Source: Dyella subtropica
GTDB taxonomy: Bacteria; Pseudomonadota; Gammaproteobacteria; Xanthomonadales; Rhodanobacteraceae
Reading direction: 5' to 3'
Assembly: GCF_026283965.1 (NCBI RefSeq)
Contig: NZ_JAPDPD010000003.1
Location: 1-64,000, forward strand
DNA: 64,000 bases
Shown piece after piece: positions 8,809 through 18,898 of the stretch (position 1 is the stretch's first letter; the number at the start of each line of letters is the position of its first letter). Made by a program: the position numbers and the translations under genes. The notes beneath the pieces are model-generated. The model was given only the letters and a program-made list of their open reading frames with translations. It did no database searches and was not told the origin of the DNA.

Positions 8809-11130
8809 TCAGAACGGCAGCTTCAACCCCGCATCCACTGCCAGAAGCTGCTCGCGGAATACGTGCTGAATGCGCTTGAGCGCAGCGTCGTTGTCTGCAT
8901 CGAATCGCAGCACCAAAATCGGCGTGGTGTTGGACGGGCGCACCAGGCCCCAGCCATCCGGCCAGTCCGCACGCACGCCATCGATGGTGGTGAGCGCGAC
9001 ATCGCCGAAGGTCGCGCTCTGGCGGAACTTCTCGATGAACTTGTAGTGCTCGCCTTCCTCCATCTCGATCTTCAGCTCGGGCGTGGAGACGCCTTTCGGG
9101 CAGGTAGCGAAGATCGCGTCCGGCGTACGTTCCTCCGGATCGCTGGCGAGGATTTCCAGCAAACGAGCGCAGGCATAAATGCCGTCATCGAAGCCGTACC
9201 AACGCTCCTTGAAGAAGAAGTGACCGCTCATCTCGCCAGCCAGCTCAGCGCCGGTCTCGCGCATCTTGCTCTTGATTAGTGAATGGCCGGTGCGCCACAT
9301 CAGCGGGCTGCCGCCAGCGTCGAGGATCTGCCCCTTGAGGTGACCCGTGCACTTCACGTCGTAGATGATGGTGGCACCTGGCTGACGCGACAGCACGTCA
9401 CGTGCGAACAGCATCAGGGTGCGATCCGGGAAGATGATCTCTCCGGCCTTGGTCACCACGCCAAGGCGGTCGCCATCGCCGTCGAAGGCCACGCCGAGGT
9501 CGGCGCCGGTGCTCTTCACCGCGAGGATCAGGTCTTCCAGGTTATGCGGATCGGACGGGTCCGGATGGTGGTTCGGGAAGGTGCCGTCCACATCGCAATA
9601 CAACGGAATCACTTCGCATCCGATGCCTTCGAGCACCTGCGGCGCCACCGCGCCGGGGATGCCGTTGCCGCAGTCGACCACAATCTTCATGCGGCGCTCG
9701 GCCTGCACGTCGGAAGTGATGCGCTCGATGTAATCCGGCACCACGTCGATATGGCGCAAGCTGCCCCTGCCGCCGCGCTCCAGTTCGTTGGAGGCGATGC
9801 GGTGATAGAGATCCTGGATGGCACCTTCGGACAGCGTCTCGCCGCCCACCACGATCTTGAAGCCGTTGTAGTCCGGCGGGTTGTGGCTACCGGTCACCGC
9901 CACGCCGCTACCGGTGTTGAAGCGGTAAGCGGCGTAGTACACCACCGGGGTCGGCACCGCACCGATGTCGATGACATCGATGCCCGCCTCGCGCAAGCCA
10001 TCGGACAACGCGCCAGCCAGCTCAGGACCGGACAGGCGACCATCGCGACCCACCACGATCTCGCGCAGGCCCTTCTCGCGCATCACCGTACCGATCGCCT
10101 GACCCAGCAGTTGGGCGACATCCTTGGTCAGGCTCTTGCCGACCACGCCGCGCACGTCATACGCGCGGAAGATCGTCGGGTCCACGCTGACCGGAGCGGC
10201 GGGCGCCGCCGCGGCCGGCTTGGCGGGACGGGCTGACGCCGGCTTGGCCGGCTCGGGGGTGTTCTCAATCACGTCGGACAAAATCGGTTCCTCAAGTTCG
10301 GTCTTGCGTCGGCCGGGCGAGTGATCGCGCAGCCAGATCAGGTAAGCGCCGCCACCCAGTCCCAGCAATGCTAGCAGTGCGGTGAACGGCCAGAATCGCG
10401 GCAAAAGGATAAAGGCATCAGGAAGGCCCGCCACCACGCTCAACGTGCTGCCCACGATGGGCTTGCCCCGCATCTCGCTCATGGCAGAAGCCGCGCCGTG
10501 GGCCAACAGCTGCATGCTGTGGTCATTGCCCTGATGAAGCTCCAGTCTGCCCCCTGCAGGCGGAATAGCGTCGAAACGCTGTTGAACCAGTGCAAACGGC
10601 AGCTCGAACCAGACCCAGGCCAGGGGGCGCTGCGGCTGTCCAATGGGCAATGCCAGGGTCAGTCGCCGCTCGCCGCTCATCATTCGCACGGTCTGGAACA
10701 ACGTGATGCCATCCACCGTCTGCGAGGTCATCAGCTGGGCGGCCTTCGCGTAGCCGAACTCGCGGTAGTTGGCATGCAGCACTTCATCGAGGTTGCCGCT
10801 GAAGAATTCCAACGCCAGCACCTGGGGCAACTGGCCGCGGAGCGCTGTGGCAGCGGCGGCGGGGTCGGTCTGCCATGCATCTGGAGGCATGGCGGCCACC
10901 GCTTGTTCCAGTGCAGCCCGCTGTTGCGCCATATCGCTGCCTAGCGCCTGCACCGCTTGATCCTGTGCCTGACGCACGCGCTCGATCGCGCTGCTTTCGT
11001 CGGCGATTTGCCAGGTCTGCCAAGCGCAAAACAGACCCAGCACCATCAACAGCGTGCCCGCAGCAAATGGCAGCAGACGCTGCCATTCGATCTGCCGGCC
11101 GCGCGGCCCCCTCGCGATGTCTATCGCCAT
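8809..11130 (-). CDS. algC: phosphomannomutase/phosphoglucomutase with N-terminal membrane domain (AlgC type)
   Basis: Interconverts mannose- or glucose-6-phosphate and the 1-phosphates for exopolysaccharide and LPS sugars. The C-terminal ~450 residues are a full alpha-D-phosphohexomutase: active serine in TGSHNPPDYNG, metal loop FDGDGDRLG, sugar loop GEMSGHFFF. The N-terminal ~300 residues add two membrane segments (around residues 20-40 and 240-260) flanking an extracytoplasmic part, and a Pro/Ala linker. Pseudomonas AlgC has about 463 residues, so this is the long form seen in Xanthomonadales. The ATG at 11130 was chosen because GGAGGGG precedes it. It is the last gene of coaBC-dut-algC. 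Confidence 0.93.
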   Translation of the reverse strand: MAIDIARGPRGRQIEWQRLLPFAAGTLLMVLGLFCAWQTWQIADESSAIERVRQAQDQAVQALGSDMAQQRAALEQAVAAMPPDAWQTDPAAAATALRGQLPQVLALEFFSGNLDEVLHANYREFGYAKAAQLMTSQTVDGITLFQTVRMMSGERRLTLALPIGQPQRPLAWVWFELPFALVQQRFDAIPPAGGRLELHQGNDHSMQLLAHGAASAMSEMRGKPIVGSTLSVVAGLPDAFILLPRFWPFTALLALLGLGGGAYLIWLRDHSPGRRKTELEEPILSDVIENTPEPAKPASARPAKPAAAAPAAPVSVDPTIFRAYDVRGVVGKSLTKDVAQLLGQAIGTVMREKGLREIVVGRDGRLSGPELAGALSDGLREAGIDVIDIGAVPTPVVYYAAYRFNTGSGVAVTGSHNPPDYNGFKIVVGGETLSEGAIQDLYHRIASNELERGGRGSLRHIDVVPDYIERITSDVQAERRMKIVVDCGNGIPGAVAPQVLEGIGCEVIPLYCDVDGTFPNHHPDPSDPHNLEDLILAVKSTGADLGVAFDGDGDRLGVVTKAGEIIFPDRTLMLFARDVLSRQPGATIIYDVKCTGHLKGQILDAGGSPLMWRTGHSLIKSKMRETGAELAGEMSGHFFFKERWYGFDDGIYACARLLEILASDPEERTPDAIFATCPKGVSTPELKIEMEEGEHYKFIEKFRQSATFGDVALTTIDGVRADWPDGWGLVRPSNTTPILVLRFDADNDAALKRIQHVFREQLLAVDAGLKLPF

Positions 11131-11153
11131 GCCTGTCCCCTCCAACAGGTCGT

Positions 11154-11627
11154 TCAGTTGACGCCGGTCGATCCGAAGCCACCTTCGCCCCGATGCGAAG
11201 GCGCAAATTCCGTCACTACGTTCAAGCGCGCCTGCGCCACCGGCACCAGCAGCAGCTGGGCGATGCGATCGCCCACCGCGATGGTGTACGGCTGCGTGCC
11301 GCGGTTCCAGCAGGAAATCATCAACGGCCCCTGGTAATCGGCGTCGATCACGCCCACCAAGTTGCCCATCACCAAGCCGTGCTTATGGCCCAGACCGGAG
11401 CGCGGCACGATCAGCGCGCACCAGCCCGGGTCGCCGATGTGGATGGCGATGCCGCTGGGAACCAGCGCGCTTTCCCCCGGCGCCAAGGTCAGCGGCTCAT
11501 CGACGGCGGCGCGCAGATCCATACCGGCGCTGCCAAGCGTGGCCGTTTGCGGCAACGGGATGCTGTCGCCCAGGCGAGGATCGAGGATCTTCAGTTCGAC
11601 GTCGACCGCCGACGATCGGCCCGTCAC
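11154..11627 (-). CDS. dut: dUTP diphosphatase
   Basis: Trimeric dUTPase that hydrolyses dUTP to dUMP, keeping uracil out of DNA and feeding dTMP synthesis. All family motifs are visible in 157 residues: [36 protein letters not shown] and the C-terminal GEGGFGSTG. The GTG start at 11627 overlaps the coaBC stop in a GTGA arrangement, so translation is probably coupled. algC follows 23 bases later. Confidence 0.97.
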   Translation of the reverse strand: MTGRSSAVDVELKILDPRLGDSIPLPQTATLGSAGMDLRAAVDEPLTLAPGESALVPSGIAIHIGDPGWCALIVPRSGLGHKHGLVMGNLVGVIDADYQGPLMISCWNRGTQPYTIAVGDRIAQLLLVPVAQARLNVVTEFAPSHRGEGGFGSTGVN

Positions 11628-12829
11628 TGGCGCACCGCTTTGTAGCGCTGTGCGACCTGGGCGACCAATTGATGCGCCAGCACCGTCTTGCTGGCGCGCG
11701 GCAGCTCCACCGAGCCGCCGGCCCAGTACAGGTGCAATGCATTGTCGGCAGCCTCGAAGCCGAGGCCGTCTCCCACTTGGTTGGCGGCGATCATGTCCAA
11801 TCCTTTGCGCTGAAGTTTGTCCTGCGCATATGACGCCACATCATGCGTTTCCGCGGCGAATCCGACCAGGAAGGGGTGCACGGTTTGCGCAGACAGACTG
11901 GTCAGGATGTCCGGATTCTCGGCCAGCTCCAAAATCAGCCCGGCTCCGTCGTGCTTCTTGAGCTTGTGGCTGGCGACCACCGAAGGGCGATAGTCGCCCA
12001 CGGCCGCCGCGCCCACATAAATATCCGCCTTCGCGGCGGCCGCCAACACAGCCGCATGCATGTCCGCCGCGGTGCGCACGTCGACGCGGCGCACTACGCC
12101 AGGCGGCGTGGCCAGGCCCACGGGACCTGCCACGAGGGTCACCTCCGCACCGGCCTGCGCGGCGGCTTCAGCCACCGCGAAGCCCATGCGGCCGGAACTG
12201 CGATTGCCGATGAAGCGCACCGGGTCGATGTCCTCATAGGTCGGCCCCGCGCTCACTACCACTTTCAGCCCATGCAGGACTGCGCTGCCGAAGGACGCCA
12301 CCAATGCCTCGCGCAGCTCCAGCGGTTCGAGCATGCGACCGGAGCCGATGTCGCCACAGGCCTGATCGCCCGAGGCCGGCCCGAGCAGATGCACGCCGCG
12401 GCGGCGCAAGATATCGACGTTCTCCTGCACGGCAGGATGCGCCCACATCTGCTGGTTCATCGCTGGCGCGACATACAGCGGCGCAGGGCTGGCCAGGCAC
12501 AAGGTGGTCAGCAGGTCATTGGCAAAACCATGCGCGAGGCGGGCCATCAGATCGGCGCTGGCGGGCGCGATGATGATCCGCTCGGCCCAGCGCGCCAGCT
12601 CGATATGACCCATCGCCATCTCGGCCTGTTCGTCCCATAGGCTCACCCGCACGCTCTCACCAGACAGCGCCTGGAACGTCGTGGGGCTGACGAAATGGGT
12701 GGCGCCTTCGGTCATCACGACGCGCACTTCGGCGCCGAGGTCGCGCAGGCGGCGAACCAGTTCGCAGGACTTGTAGGCGGCGATGCCGCCCGACACGCCG
12801 AGCAGGATGCGACGGTGGGCAAGTTGCAT
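11624..12829 (-). CDS. coaBC: bifunctional phosphopantothenoylcysteine decarboxylase/synthetase
   Basis: Makes 4'-phosphopantetheine precursors of coenzyme A. The N-terminal half is the flavin-dependent CoaC decarboxylase ([19 protein letters not shown]). The C-terminal half is the CTP-dependent CoaB synthetase ([20 protein letters not shown], with GYDR-like segments later). The ATG at 12829 gives 401 residues and a standard N-terminus; a TTG 18 bases upstream is less likely. It overlaps dut by four bases and is divergent from radC with about 96 bases between. Confidence 0.96.
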   Translation of the reverse strand: MQLAHRRILLGVSGGIAAYKSCELVRRLRDLGAEVRVVMTEGATHFVSPTTFQALSGESVRVSLWDEQAEMAMGHIELARWAERIIIAPASADLMARLAHGFANDLLTTLCLASPAPLYVAPAMNQQMWAHPAVQENVDILRRRGVHLLGPASGDQACGDIGSGRMLEPLELREALVASFGSAVLHGLKVVVSAGPTYEDIDPVRFIGNRSSGRMGFAVAEAAAQAGAEVTLVAGPVGLATPPGVVRRVDVRTAADMHAAVLAAAAKADIYVGAAAVGDYRPSVVASHKLKKHDGAGLILELAENPDILTSLSAQTVHPFLVGFAAETHDVASYAQDKLQRKGLDMIAANQVGDGLGFEAADNALHLYWAGGSVELPRASKTVLAHQLVAQVAQRYKAVRQ

Positions 12830-12925
12830 GTAAGACGGGCCTGACAAACGGGCAGACGTCTAGCTTACCGGATTCACCTGTCTCCACCGCTGCCCCTGCG
12901 CGCGGCGATCCGACAATCTGCGCGG

Positions 12926-13597
12926 ATGAGTATTCGTGACTGGCCGGAGGGCGAACGCCCCCGCGAAAAACTGCTGCGCCGCGGTACCCGCGGGCTCTCC
13001 GATGCCGAGCTGATCGCCGTGCTGCTGGGCAGTGGCGTCCGCGGGAAGGACGCCATCACTCTGGCGCGGGAACTGATCATGGCCGCTGGCGGCCTGCATG
13101 CCCTGCTGGCCGATCCCGACAACACCACACGCCACCCTGGCATCGGCCCCGCCAAACGGGCCCGCCTGATTGCCTCGCTGGAACTGGCGCGCCGCTCGTT
13201 GGGCGAGCAACTGACGGCGGGTACCAGTCTGCGCAATCCCCGCGACAGCGGCGACTACCTTCGCGCCCAGCTGCGCCACCTGCCCTACGAAGTGTTTGCC
13301 TGCCTGTACCTGGACAACCGCCACCGTGTGCTGGCCTTCGAAGAGCTGTTCCGTGGCACCGTGGACGGCGCCAGCGTGCATCCGCGCGAGGTGGTTCGCG
13401 CCTGCCTGAAGCACAACGCCTGCGCGGTGATTCTCGCCCACAACCACCCGTCCGGGGTGGCCGAACCCAGCAACGCAGACCGCGCCATCACCCACGCCCT
13501 GCGCGATGCCCTGCAGTTGGTGGATGTACGCGTACTCGATCATCTGGTGATCGGCGCGGAGGAGCCGGTGTCGATGGCTGCGCTGGGAATGCTTTGA
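12926..13597 (+). CDS. radC: RadC/MPN family JAMM-motif protein
   Basis: Protein of 223 residues with an N-terminal helix-hairpin-helix-like part ([10 protein letters not shown]) and a C-terminal MPN domain. The metal motif [14 protein letters not shown] starts near residue 172 and is intact. The original DNA-repair role of RadC is disputed; JAMM chemistry suggests a metalloprotease-like activity. Divergent radC and coaBC is a conserved gammaproteobacterial arrangement. A strong terminator follows. Confidence 0.93.
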   Translation: MSIRDWPEGERPREKLLRRGTRGLSDAELIAVLLGSGVRGKDAITLARELIMAAGGLHALLADPDNTTRHPGIGPAKRARLIASLELARRSLGEQLTAGTSLRNPRDSGDYLRAQLRHLPYEVFACLYLDNRHRVLAFEELFRGTVDGASVHPREVVRACLKHNACAVILAHNHPSGVAEPSNADRAITHALRDALQLVDVRVLDHLVIGAEEPVSMAALGML

Positions 13598-13613
13598 GCG
13601 CCCCCAAAAAAAC

Positions 13614-13646
13614 AACGGCGCGGTAGGGACCGCGCCGTTAGGCCGT
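13614..13646 (+). terminator. rho-independent terminator after radC
   Basis: Perfect 11-base stem AACGGCGCGGT (13614-13624) / ACCGCGCCGTT (13629-13639), loop AGGG, with a T-rich stretch a few bases later (GTTTTCTT). An A7 run before the stem could also serve the other strand. Confidence 0.8.
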
Positions 13647-13652
13647 TTTCTT

Positions 13653-14136
13653 GGGGAGAGTGAGAGTGACGGCGTCTCGTATACCTCTTCAGCGGGGAGG
13701 GTGCTTGGAGGTACGGGAGACATTTTCGCAGTGCCGCATGACAGGCGCGTGACGACTCGACAACGCCAACCCCGATTCCGGACGGCCCAACTTATGCACA
13801 CAGGCACAAGAATGGCCCTTGCCAGCCACCTTCTGTCAACACCATCAAATTGTTCATTTAACATATTGATTTAATTCATGTATTTTCATGACATTTCCAT
13901 TTCCGCTCGGAAAATCGCGCCGGCCTCGCGCGGCGTCATTGCTTTCTTCACAGACTTATCCACAGGCCCCACGCTCGCGACGCAGCATGCCTGTGCCATT
14001 GACGTATCCACGTGTCAGAGGCTTTTCCCGGTCTCCGCCTGGCCCGTGCGGAGACCTGGAACAGGCGCTTCGTACTCGGAGACCGGGAACCGGCTCTGAT
14101 AGGATTGCCGGTTCCATCGAAGCCTGACCCTGCCCC
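13653..14136. other. 484-base gap before argS with two DnaA-box matches
   Basis: No credible gene is seen. A TTATGCACA (13792-13800) and a TTATCCACA (13956-13964), both fitting the DnaA-box consensus TTATNCACA, flank a strongly A/T-rich stretch (about 13843-13912). No dnaA, rpmH, gidA or parAB gene is near, so this is not the expected origin context. The argS promoter must lie here but no clear -35/-10 pair was found. Confidence 0.45.
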
Positions 14137-15825
14137 GTGAAATCATCGCTGCGCGAACTGCTGCTGCAGGCCATCCGGTCCCTGCAGAACGACTCCACCC
14201 TGGCCGCCGACCTCGAAGTGCCGAACTTCGTCATCGAGCGTACGCGCAACCGCGAACACGGTGATTTCGCCAGCAACGCCGCCATGCTGCTGGCCAAGCC
14301 GGCACGCGCCAAGCCGCGCGAGCTGGCCGAAAAGTTGGTCGCTGCCCTGCCCACTAATGAACTGGTGGCCAAGGTGGAGATCGCCGGCCCGGGCTTCATC
14401 AATTTCTCCCTGGCTCCCGGCGCCTATCACGCCGAAGTGCGCCGCATCATGGCCGAGGGCGACGTCTACGGCCGCAATGCCCATGGCGGCGGCAAGACCG
14501 CAGGTGTGGAGTTTGTCTCGGCCAATCCAACCGGCCCGCTGCACGTCGGCCACGGCCGCGCGGCGGCCATCGGCGATTGCCTGAGCCGCCTGCTCGACGC
14601 CAACGGCTGGAACGTGAAGCGTGAGTTCTATTACAACGACGCAGGCGTGCAGATCCACAATCTGGCCATTTCCACCCAGGCGCGTGCGCGCGGCATCACC
14701 CCTGATGACGCTGGCTGGCCGGAGGATGGCTACAGGGGTGACTACATTGCCGAAGTGGCAAGAGCATATATGGCTGGTGAGTCAGTCGTGGCTGATGGCC
14801 ACACCGTCATCGGTGCTAGGAACGTCGACGACCTTGACGCCATACGCCAATTCGCCGTGGCAAGCCTACGCCATGAGCAGGATCTGGATCTAAAGGCCTT
14901 CGGGGTCGGCTTCGACATCTACTTTCTGGAATCATCGCTGTACACCAACGGCAAAGTGGAAGAGACCGTGCGCGAGCTGGTCGCCCATGGCCACACCTAC
15001 GAGGAAGGCGGCGCACTGTGGCTGCGATCCACCGATTTCGGTGACGACAAGGACCGCGTGATGCGCAAGTCCGATGGCACCTATACCTACTTCCTGCCCG
15101 ACGTGGCTTACCACCGCAGCAAGTGGCAGCGTGGCTACGAGCGCGCCATCACCGAGCTGGGTTCCGACCACCATGGCAGCCTGGCCCGCGTGAAGGCCGG
15201 CTTACAAGCACTGGACTGCGGTATCCCCAAGGGCTATCCGGAATATGTGTTGCATCAGATGGTGACCGTGATGCGCGGTGGCCAAGAGGTGAAACTTGGA
15301 AAACGCGCTGGTGGTTACCTCACACTCCGGGACCTGATCGACGAGGTAGGCAAGGACGCGACGCGTTACTTCCTGATCTCGCGCAAGGCCGATTCGCAGT
15401 TGGTATTCGACATCGACCTGGCCCGTTCGCAGAGCAACGACAACCCGGTGTACTACATCCAGTACGCCCATGCCCGCGTCTGCAGCGTGCTGCGTCAGGC
15501 CGGCGAGAAAGGGTTCACCTTCGATCTGCAGAATGGGCTGGCGCAGCTTGCACGGCTGGACAACGAACACGAGCAGATCCTGCTCACTGAGCTGTCCAAG
15601 TATCCCGAGCAGGTCGAGGCCGCCGCGGCGAACCTCGAACCGCATGTGATCGCCAACTGGCTGCGCGAACTGGCGAACGCCTTCCACACGTACTACAACT
15701 CGTATCAGTTCCTGGTGGAAGACAAAGACCTGCGCGACGCGCGCCTCGCACTCGTGGTGGCGACGCGGCAGGTGCTCAGGAACGGGCTTGATTTGCTGGG
15801 CCTCAGCGCCCCGGAGAGCATGTAA
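14137..15825 (+). CDS. argS: arginyl-tRNA synthetase
   Basis: Class I synthetase that charges tRNA-Arg. The 562-residue protein shows the ArgRS N-terminal Add-1 domain, the HIGH-equivalent HVGHG in [12 protein letters not shown] (around residues 132-143), the catalytic segment [17 protein letters not shown], and the C-terminal helical anticodon-binding domain. The start is a GTG at 14137. The SPOR gene begins on the base after the argS stop, so the two are an operon. Confidence 0.97.
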   Translation: MKSSLRELLLQAIRSLQNDSTLAADLEVPNFVIERTRNREHGDFASNAAMLLAKPARAKPRELAEKLVAALPTNELVAKVEIAGPGFINFSLAPGAYHAEVRRIMAEGDVYGRNAHGGGKTAGVEFVSANPTGPLHVGHGRAAAIGDCLSRLLDANGWNVKREFYYNDAGVQIHNLAISTQARARGITPDDAGWPEDGYRGDYIAEVARAYMAGESVVADGHTVIGARNVDDLDAIRQFAVASLRHEQDLDLKAFGVGFDIYFLESSLYTNGKVEETVRELVAHGHTYEEGGALWLRSTDFGDDKDRVMRKSDGTYTYFLPDVAYHRSKWQRGYERAITELGSDHHGSLARVKAGLQALDCGIPKGYPEYVLHQMVTVMRGGQEVKLGKRAGGYLTLRDLIDEVGKDATRYFLISRKADSQLVFDIDLARSQSNDNPVYYIQYAHARVCSVLRQAGEKGFTFDLQNGLAQLARLDNEHEQILLTELSKYPEQVEAAAANLEPHVIANWLRELANAFHTYYNSYQFLVEDKDLRDARLALVVATRQVLRNGLDLLGLSAPESM

Positions 15826-16548
15826 ATGGCACCACGCAAGGGCAAAGGCCGTCAGGCCGTGCGCAACAACAGTGGCGGTTTCCCAGCCTGGGGTTGGGCC
15901 ATTGTCGGCATCCTGGTGGGTGCCGTGCTGATGTTCGCCATGCGCGGCCGCTTGCCGATGGGCGCCCGCCCCACCGATGGCCCGCAGCCGAACGCGCAAG
16001 CCACCGCACAGCACGGCAGCGACGCCGGTGCGGTCGAGCCGACTGCCAGCGAGTCCGCGCCTGCGCCGAAGAAGCCGCAGTTCGACTTCTATTCGGTGCT
16101 GTCGGAGAAGGAAGTGCGCATCCCGGATGCGGAGATCAGCGCGCAGGCCCGGGCCGAGCAACAGAAGCAGCAGCAAGCCGCGCAGCAACAGGCACAGGCT
16201 CAACAGGCCCAACAACAGGCCGCTGCCCAGCGCGCGCAGGCCAGTGCGCCTGCCGCAGTGACGGAAAACATCACGGCCGCCCCGGCTGCCGCTGCTCCAC
16301 AGCCCGCCGCCGGCAGCGGCTATCTGTTGCAGGTCGGCGCGTTCCCGAGCGCCGCCGATGCGGAAAGCCTGAAGGCCAAGCTCGCCTTGCAAGGTTTCGT
16401 CGCCAACGTGGCTTCGGTCAACGTCAACGGCCAGAGCTATAACCGCGTGCGCCTGGGCCCGTTCAAGTCCGCCACCGAACTGGAATCGACCAAGCAGCGC
16501 CTCAGCTCCGCCGGCATCAATGCGATTGCGCTGAAAGAAGGCAAATAA
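15826..16548 (+). CDS. SPOR-domain membrane protein (FtsN-like)
   Basis: Protein of 240 residues with a basic cytoplasmic N-terminus, one membrane helix (GWAIVGILVGAVLMFAM, around residues 23-39), a periplasmic Gln/Ala-rich linker (residues about 105-160) and a C-terminal SPOR domain (YLLQVGAFPS to INAIALKEG). SPOR domains bind denuded glycan strands at the septum. The layout matches FtsN, but many bacteria have several SPOR proteins, so the division role is inferred. Its ATG directly follows the argS stop. Confidence 0.88.
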   Translation: MAPRKGKGRQAVRNNSGGFPAWGWAIVGILVGAVLMFAMRGRLPMGARPTDGPQPNAQATAQHGSDAGAVEPTASESAPAPKKPQFDFYSVLSEKEVRIPDAEISAQARAEQQKQQQAAQQQAQAQQAQQQAAAQRAQASAPAAVTENITAAPAAAAPQPAAGSGYLLQVGAFPSAADAESLKAKLALQGFVANVASVNVNGQSYNRVRLGPFKSATELESTKQRLSSAGINAIALKEGK

Positions 16549-16577
16549 GCCTTCCTGCTGGCCGACGAACAGGAGAT

Positions 16578-16611
16578 ATGACAAGGGCGCCGATGGCGCC
16601 CTTGTCATTTG
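16578..16611 (+). terminator. rho-independent terminator after the SPOR gene
   Basis: Perfect 14-base stem ATGACAAGGGCGCC / GGCGCCCTTGTCAT with a GAT loop, followed by a short TT. It lies 29 bases past the SPOR stop. Confidence 0.7.
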
Positions 16612-16692
16612 GATCACGTGGACGATTTGCCCATCTTCGATTTGATCAGGCCGATGATGATATCGGGATGGCGCCGCCCATACCGCCGGCGC

Positions 16693-17553
16693 TCAGCTCT
16701 TCCGCTTCAGCCGGATCAGAGCCGAGATGTCGTCATCGCCATAACCCTGGCTCATCAACTCGGCGTAGTCGGCCAGCGACTTCTCGATCACGGTGCGGCC
16801 AGTGCCGGCATCCTCGGCGATGCCGCGCACGATGCCCAGATCCTTGTGCAGCAACGCTAGCTTGAAGCCGACGCTGAACTCGTTGCGCATCATGGTGGCG
16901 CCGCGCTTCTCCAGGAACCAGCTGCCGGCCGCGCCAGCACCGAGTGTCGGCAACAAACGTTCGGGATCCAGACCGAGGGCTTCGCCAAGAGCGAGACCCT
17001 CGCACACTGCCTGCGCGATACCAGCGACCAAGACCTGATTCACCGCCTTCGTCGCCTGGCCGGCGCCGACATCACCCAAGTGCGTCACGCGCAACGCGTA
17101 AGCCTCCAGCACCGGCCGAGCCTTTTCCAGCACCTGCGCATCGCCGCCCACCATCACGGACAGCTTGCCGTTCTTCGCACCCTCCACGCCGCCTGACACC
17201 GGTGCGTCCAGGAAGGACACGCCGATCGCGGCGAGTCGTGCCGCTGCCTGCTTCGCCGTCACGGGCGATACGGTGGAGTGATCCACCACGATGGCCCCCG
17301 GCTTGAGATGCGGCGCCAGCGCGTCGATCGTGCCGAGCACATCGGCGTCGGCTGTGACACACAGCGCGATCACATCGCACTGCGCGGCTAGCTCAGCCAA
17401 CGAAGGCGCCAGCACACCAAGCTCACGCGCCAGCGCGTCGGCCTTGGACTGCGTGCGATTGGCCACAGCGTGCAACAGGCCTTTGGACTTCAGATGCCCA
17501 GCCATCGGCGCCCCCATGGCACCAAGTCCGATAAATGCTGCTTTGAGGGTCAT
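16693..17553 (-). CDS. NAD(P)-binding 3-hydroxyisobutyrate dehydrogenase family protein
   Basis: Beta-hydroxyacid dehydrogenase of 286 residues. The N-terminal Rossmann motif FIGLGAMGAPMAGHL, the substrate motif FLDAPVSGGVEGAKNG and the catalytic lysine region GAGQATKAVNQVL are all present. The family reduces or oxidises 3-hydroxyisobutyrate, tartronate semialdehyde or related acids; the substrate here is unknown. The ATG at 17553 is preceded by AAGGAAA and fits the family start; the open frame extends 45 codons further upstream without support. Confidence 0.88.
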   Translation of the reverse strand: MTLKAAFIGLGAMGAPMAGHLKSKGLLHAVANRTQSKADALARELGVLAPSLAELAAQCDVIALCVTADADVLGTIDALAPHLKPGAIVVDHSTVSPVTAKQAAARLAAIGVSFLDAPVSGGVEGAKNGKLSVMVGGDAQVLEKARPVLEAYALRVTHLGDVGAGQATKAVNQVLVAGIAQAVCEGLALGEALGLDPERLLPTLGAGAAGSWFLEKRGATMMRNEFSVGFKLALLHKDLGIVRGIAEDAGTGRTVIEKSLADYAELMSQGYGDDDISALIRLKRKS

Positions 17554-17669
17554 TGCGTTTCCTTGGGGATGCTGCGAAAGCGTCGCGGCGTAGACGCGCG
17601 ATATGGACGTCCATAGTAACGAGATTGAGCGATAGAAACGGTGTCGCGAGCACCCGCCCCTCACCCCAA

Positions 17670-17712
17670 CCCTCTCCCCCGTACACAAATCTGTGAACGA
17701 GGGAGAGGGAGT
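17670..17712. repeat. intergenic palindrome (CCCTCTCCC family)
   Basis: CCCTCTCCCCCGT and ACGAGGGAGAGGG form a 13-base stem with one mismatch, and CACA/TGTG pair inside the loop. It lies between two minus-strand genes. Similar C-rich palindromes are common between genes in Xanthomonadales and pseudomonads. It could act as a terminator or REP-like element. Confidence 0.55.
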
Positions 17713-17718
17713 ACGGCG

Positions 17719-18894
17719 TCAAGCTCGGTGCAAGTCGTGCGTAACGAAAGGATGCTCGCCAGTCGGCGCATCCAGCCAATGCGGATGCGTCAACGTGTGG
17801 TGCATATCGCTCAAGCCGCTTTGCCAATGCGTCTGCATACTGCTCGCACTGAACTCGTAATCCTTGTAATGACCTTCATACGGCTTGTCGCGATAGATCA
17901 AGTGGATCAGGTTGGTCAGTGCGCCAGACGCCCGGGCTTCCGCACGGCGATAAGCTGGATCGTTGCGCCGCTCCGGCGGCACCAACGCCATCAGCTCGTG
18001 AACCAGGCGCTGGTTCTCCTGCGTCAGACGCATGTACTCGGTGATCAAGCGCGTACGGCTGGAGTACTGAATTTCCTTGGCGCGCTCGGCTACCCCGGAA
18101 AGATCACGCGGCAGCTGGCCGGACGCATGCCATAGATCCACCTGGAAAATCAGCGCGTCATGACAAGGCCGCTCCGACAACACTTTGTACAGCGGCGTGT
18201 TGGAAACCATGCCGCCATCCCAGTAGAACTCGCCATCGATCTCCACCGCTGGAAACCCGGGCGGCAAGGCACCCGAGGCCATGAAGTGTTCGACGCGCAG
18301 CGGCCCCTGCGTATTGTCGAAATAGGCGAAGTTGCCGGTACGCACATTCACCGCGCCTATCGACACGCGCATCGAACGCGCATCGTTGATGCGATCGAAA
18401 TCCACCAGCCGCTCCAGCGTGCTGCGCAACGGCGCAGTGTCGTACCAGCTGATCGTGGCGGGCGTCGCCGCACGCTGCAGTAACGGCGGTGGAAAGCGGG
18501 GATGGAAGAAGCCGGATTGACCTTCGGTCAACGCGCGCCATGCGGCCAGCCCGCTGAAGCCATTCTGCAACGGCAACGGCCAAGCGCTGTTGTCGAAGGC
18601 AGGCGTGGCCGGGAAGAATGGCGGGCGGCAGATCGTCTCCCAGAATTCGCGCAGCCGATCCACCCGGTGCCCGATCGGATTGCCGGCGATGATCGCCGCA
18701 TTGAGGGCGCCGATGGAGATGCCGGCGATCCAACTGGGCCGTAGATCCGCTTCGGCCAGCGCCTGGTACACGCCGGCCTGGTAGGCGCCAAGTGCGCCGC
18801 CGCCCTGCAGCACCAGGGCAACGGTGGGGTAGGTTTCGCGGACCGCTTTAGCCGCGGCCTGTGCGTTGGTGCTGCCGTTCTTGCCGTTGCTCAT
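17719..18894 (-). CDS. patatin-like phospholipase with DUF3734 region
   Basis: Serine lipid hydrolase of 391 residues. The oxyanion motif is QGGGALGAYQAG, the nucleophile elbow GISIGA holds the serine, and the catalytic Asp is in WDGGMVSNTP. The C-terminal part fits DUF3734. The ATG at 18894 has GGAGG upstream and begins five bases after the acetoacetate decarboxylase stop. Genes of this type are often found with 3-hydroxybutyrate dehydrogenase and acetoacetate decarboxylase in PHB-accumulating bacteria. A role in lipid or PHB turnover is inference. Confidence 0.88.
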   Translation of the reverse strand: MSNGKNGSTNAQAAAKAVRETYPTVALVLQGGGALGAYQAGVYQALAEADLRPSWIAGISIGALNAAIIAGNPIGHRVDRLREFWETICRPPFFPATPAFDNSAWPLPLQNGFSGLAAWRALTEGQSGFFHPRFPPPLLQRAATPATISWYDTAPLRSTLERLVDFDRINDARSMRVSIGAVNVRTGNFAYFDNTQGPLRVEHFMASGALPPGFPAVEIDGEFYWDGGMVSNTPLYKVLSERPCHDALIFQVDLWHASGQLPRDLSGVAERAKEIQYSSRTRLITEYMRLTQENQRLVHELMALVPPERRNDPAYRRAEARASGALTNLIHLIYRDKPYEGHYKDYEFSASSMQTHWQSGLSDMHHTLTHPHWLDAPTGEHPFVTHDLHRA

Positions 18895-18898
18895 CGGA

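Noticed and set aside
13653..14136. Chromosome replication origin
   Set aside because: Only two DnaA boxes and none of the usual origin genes; kept as a DnaA-box observation.
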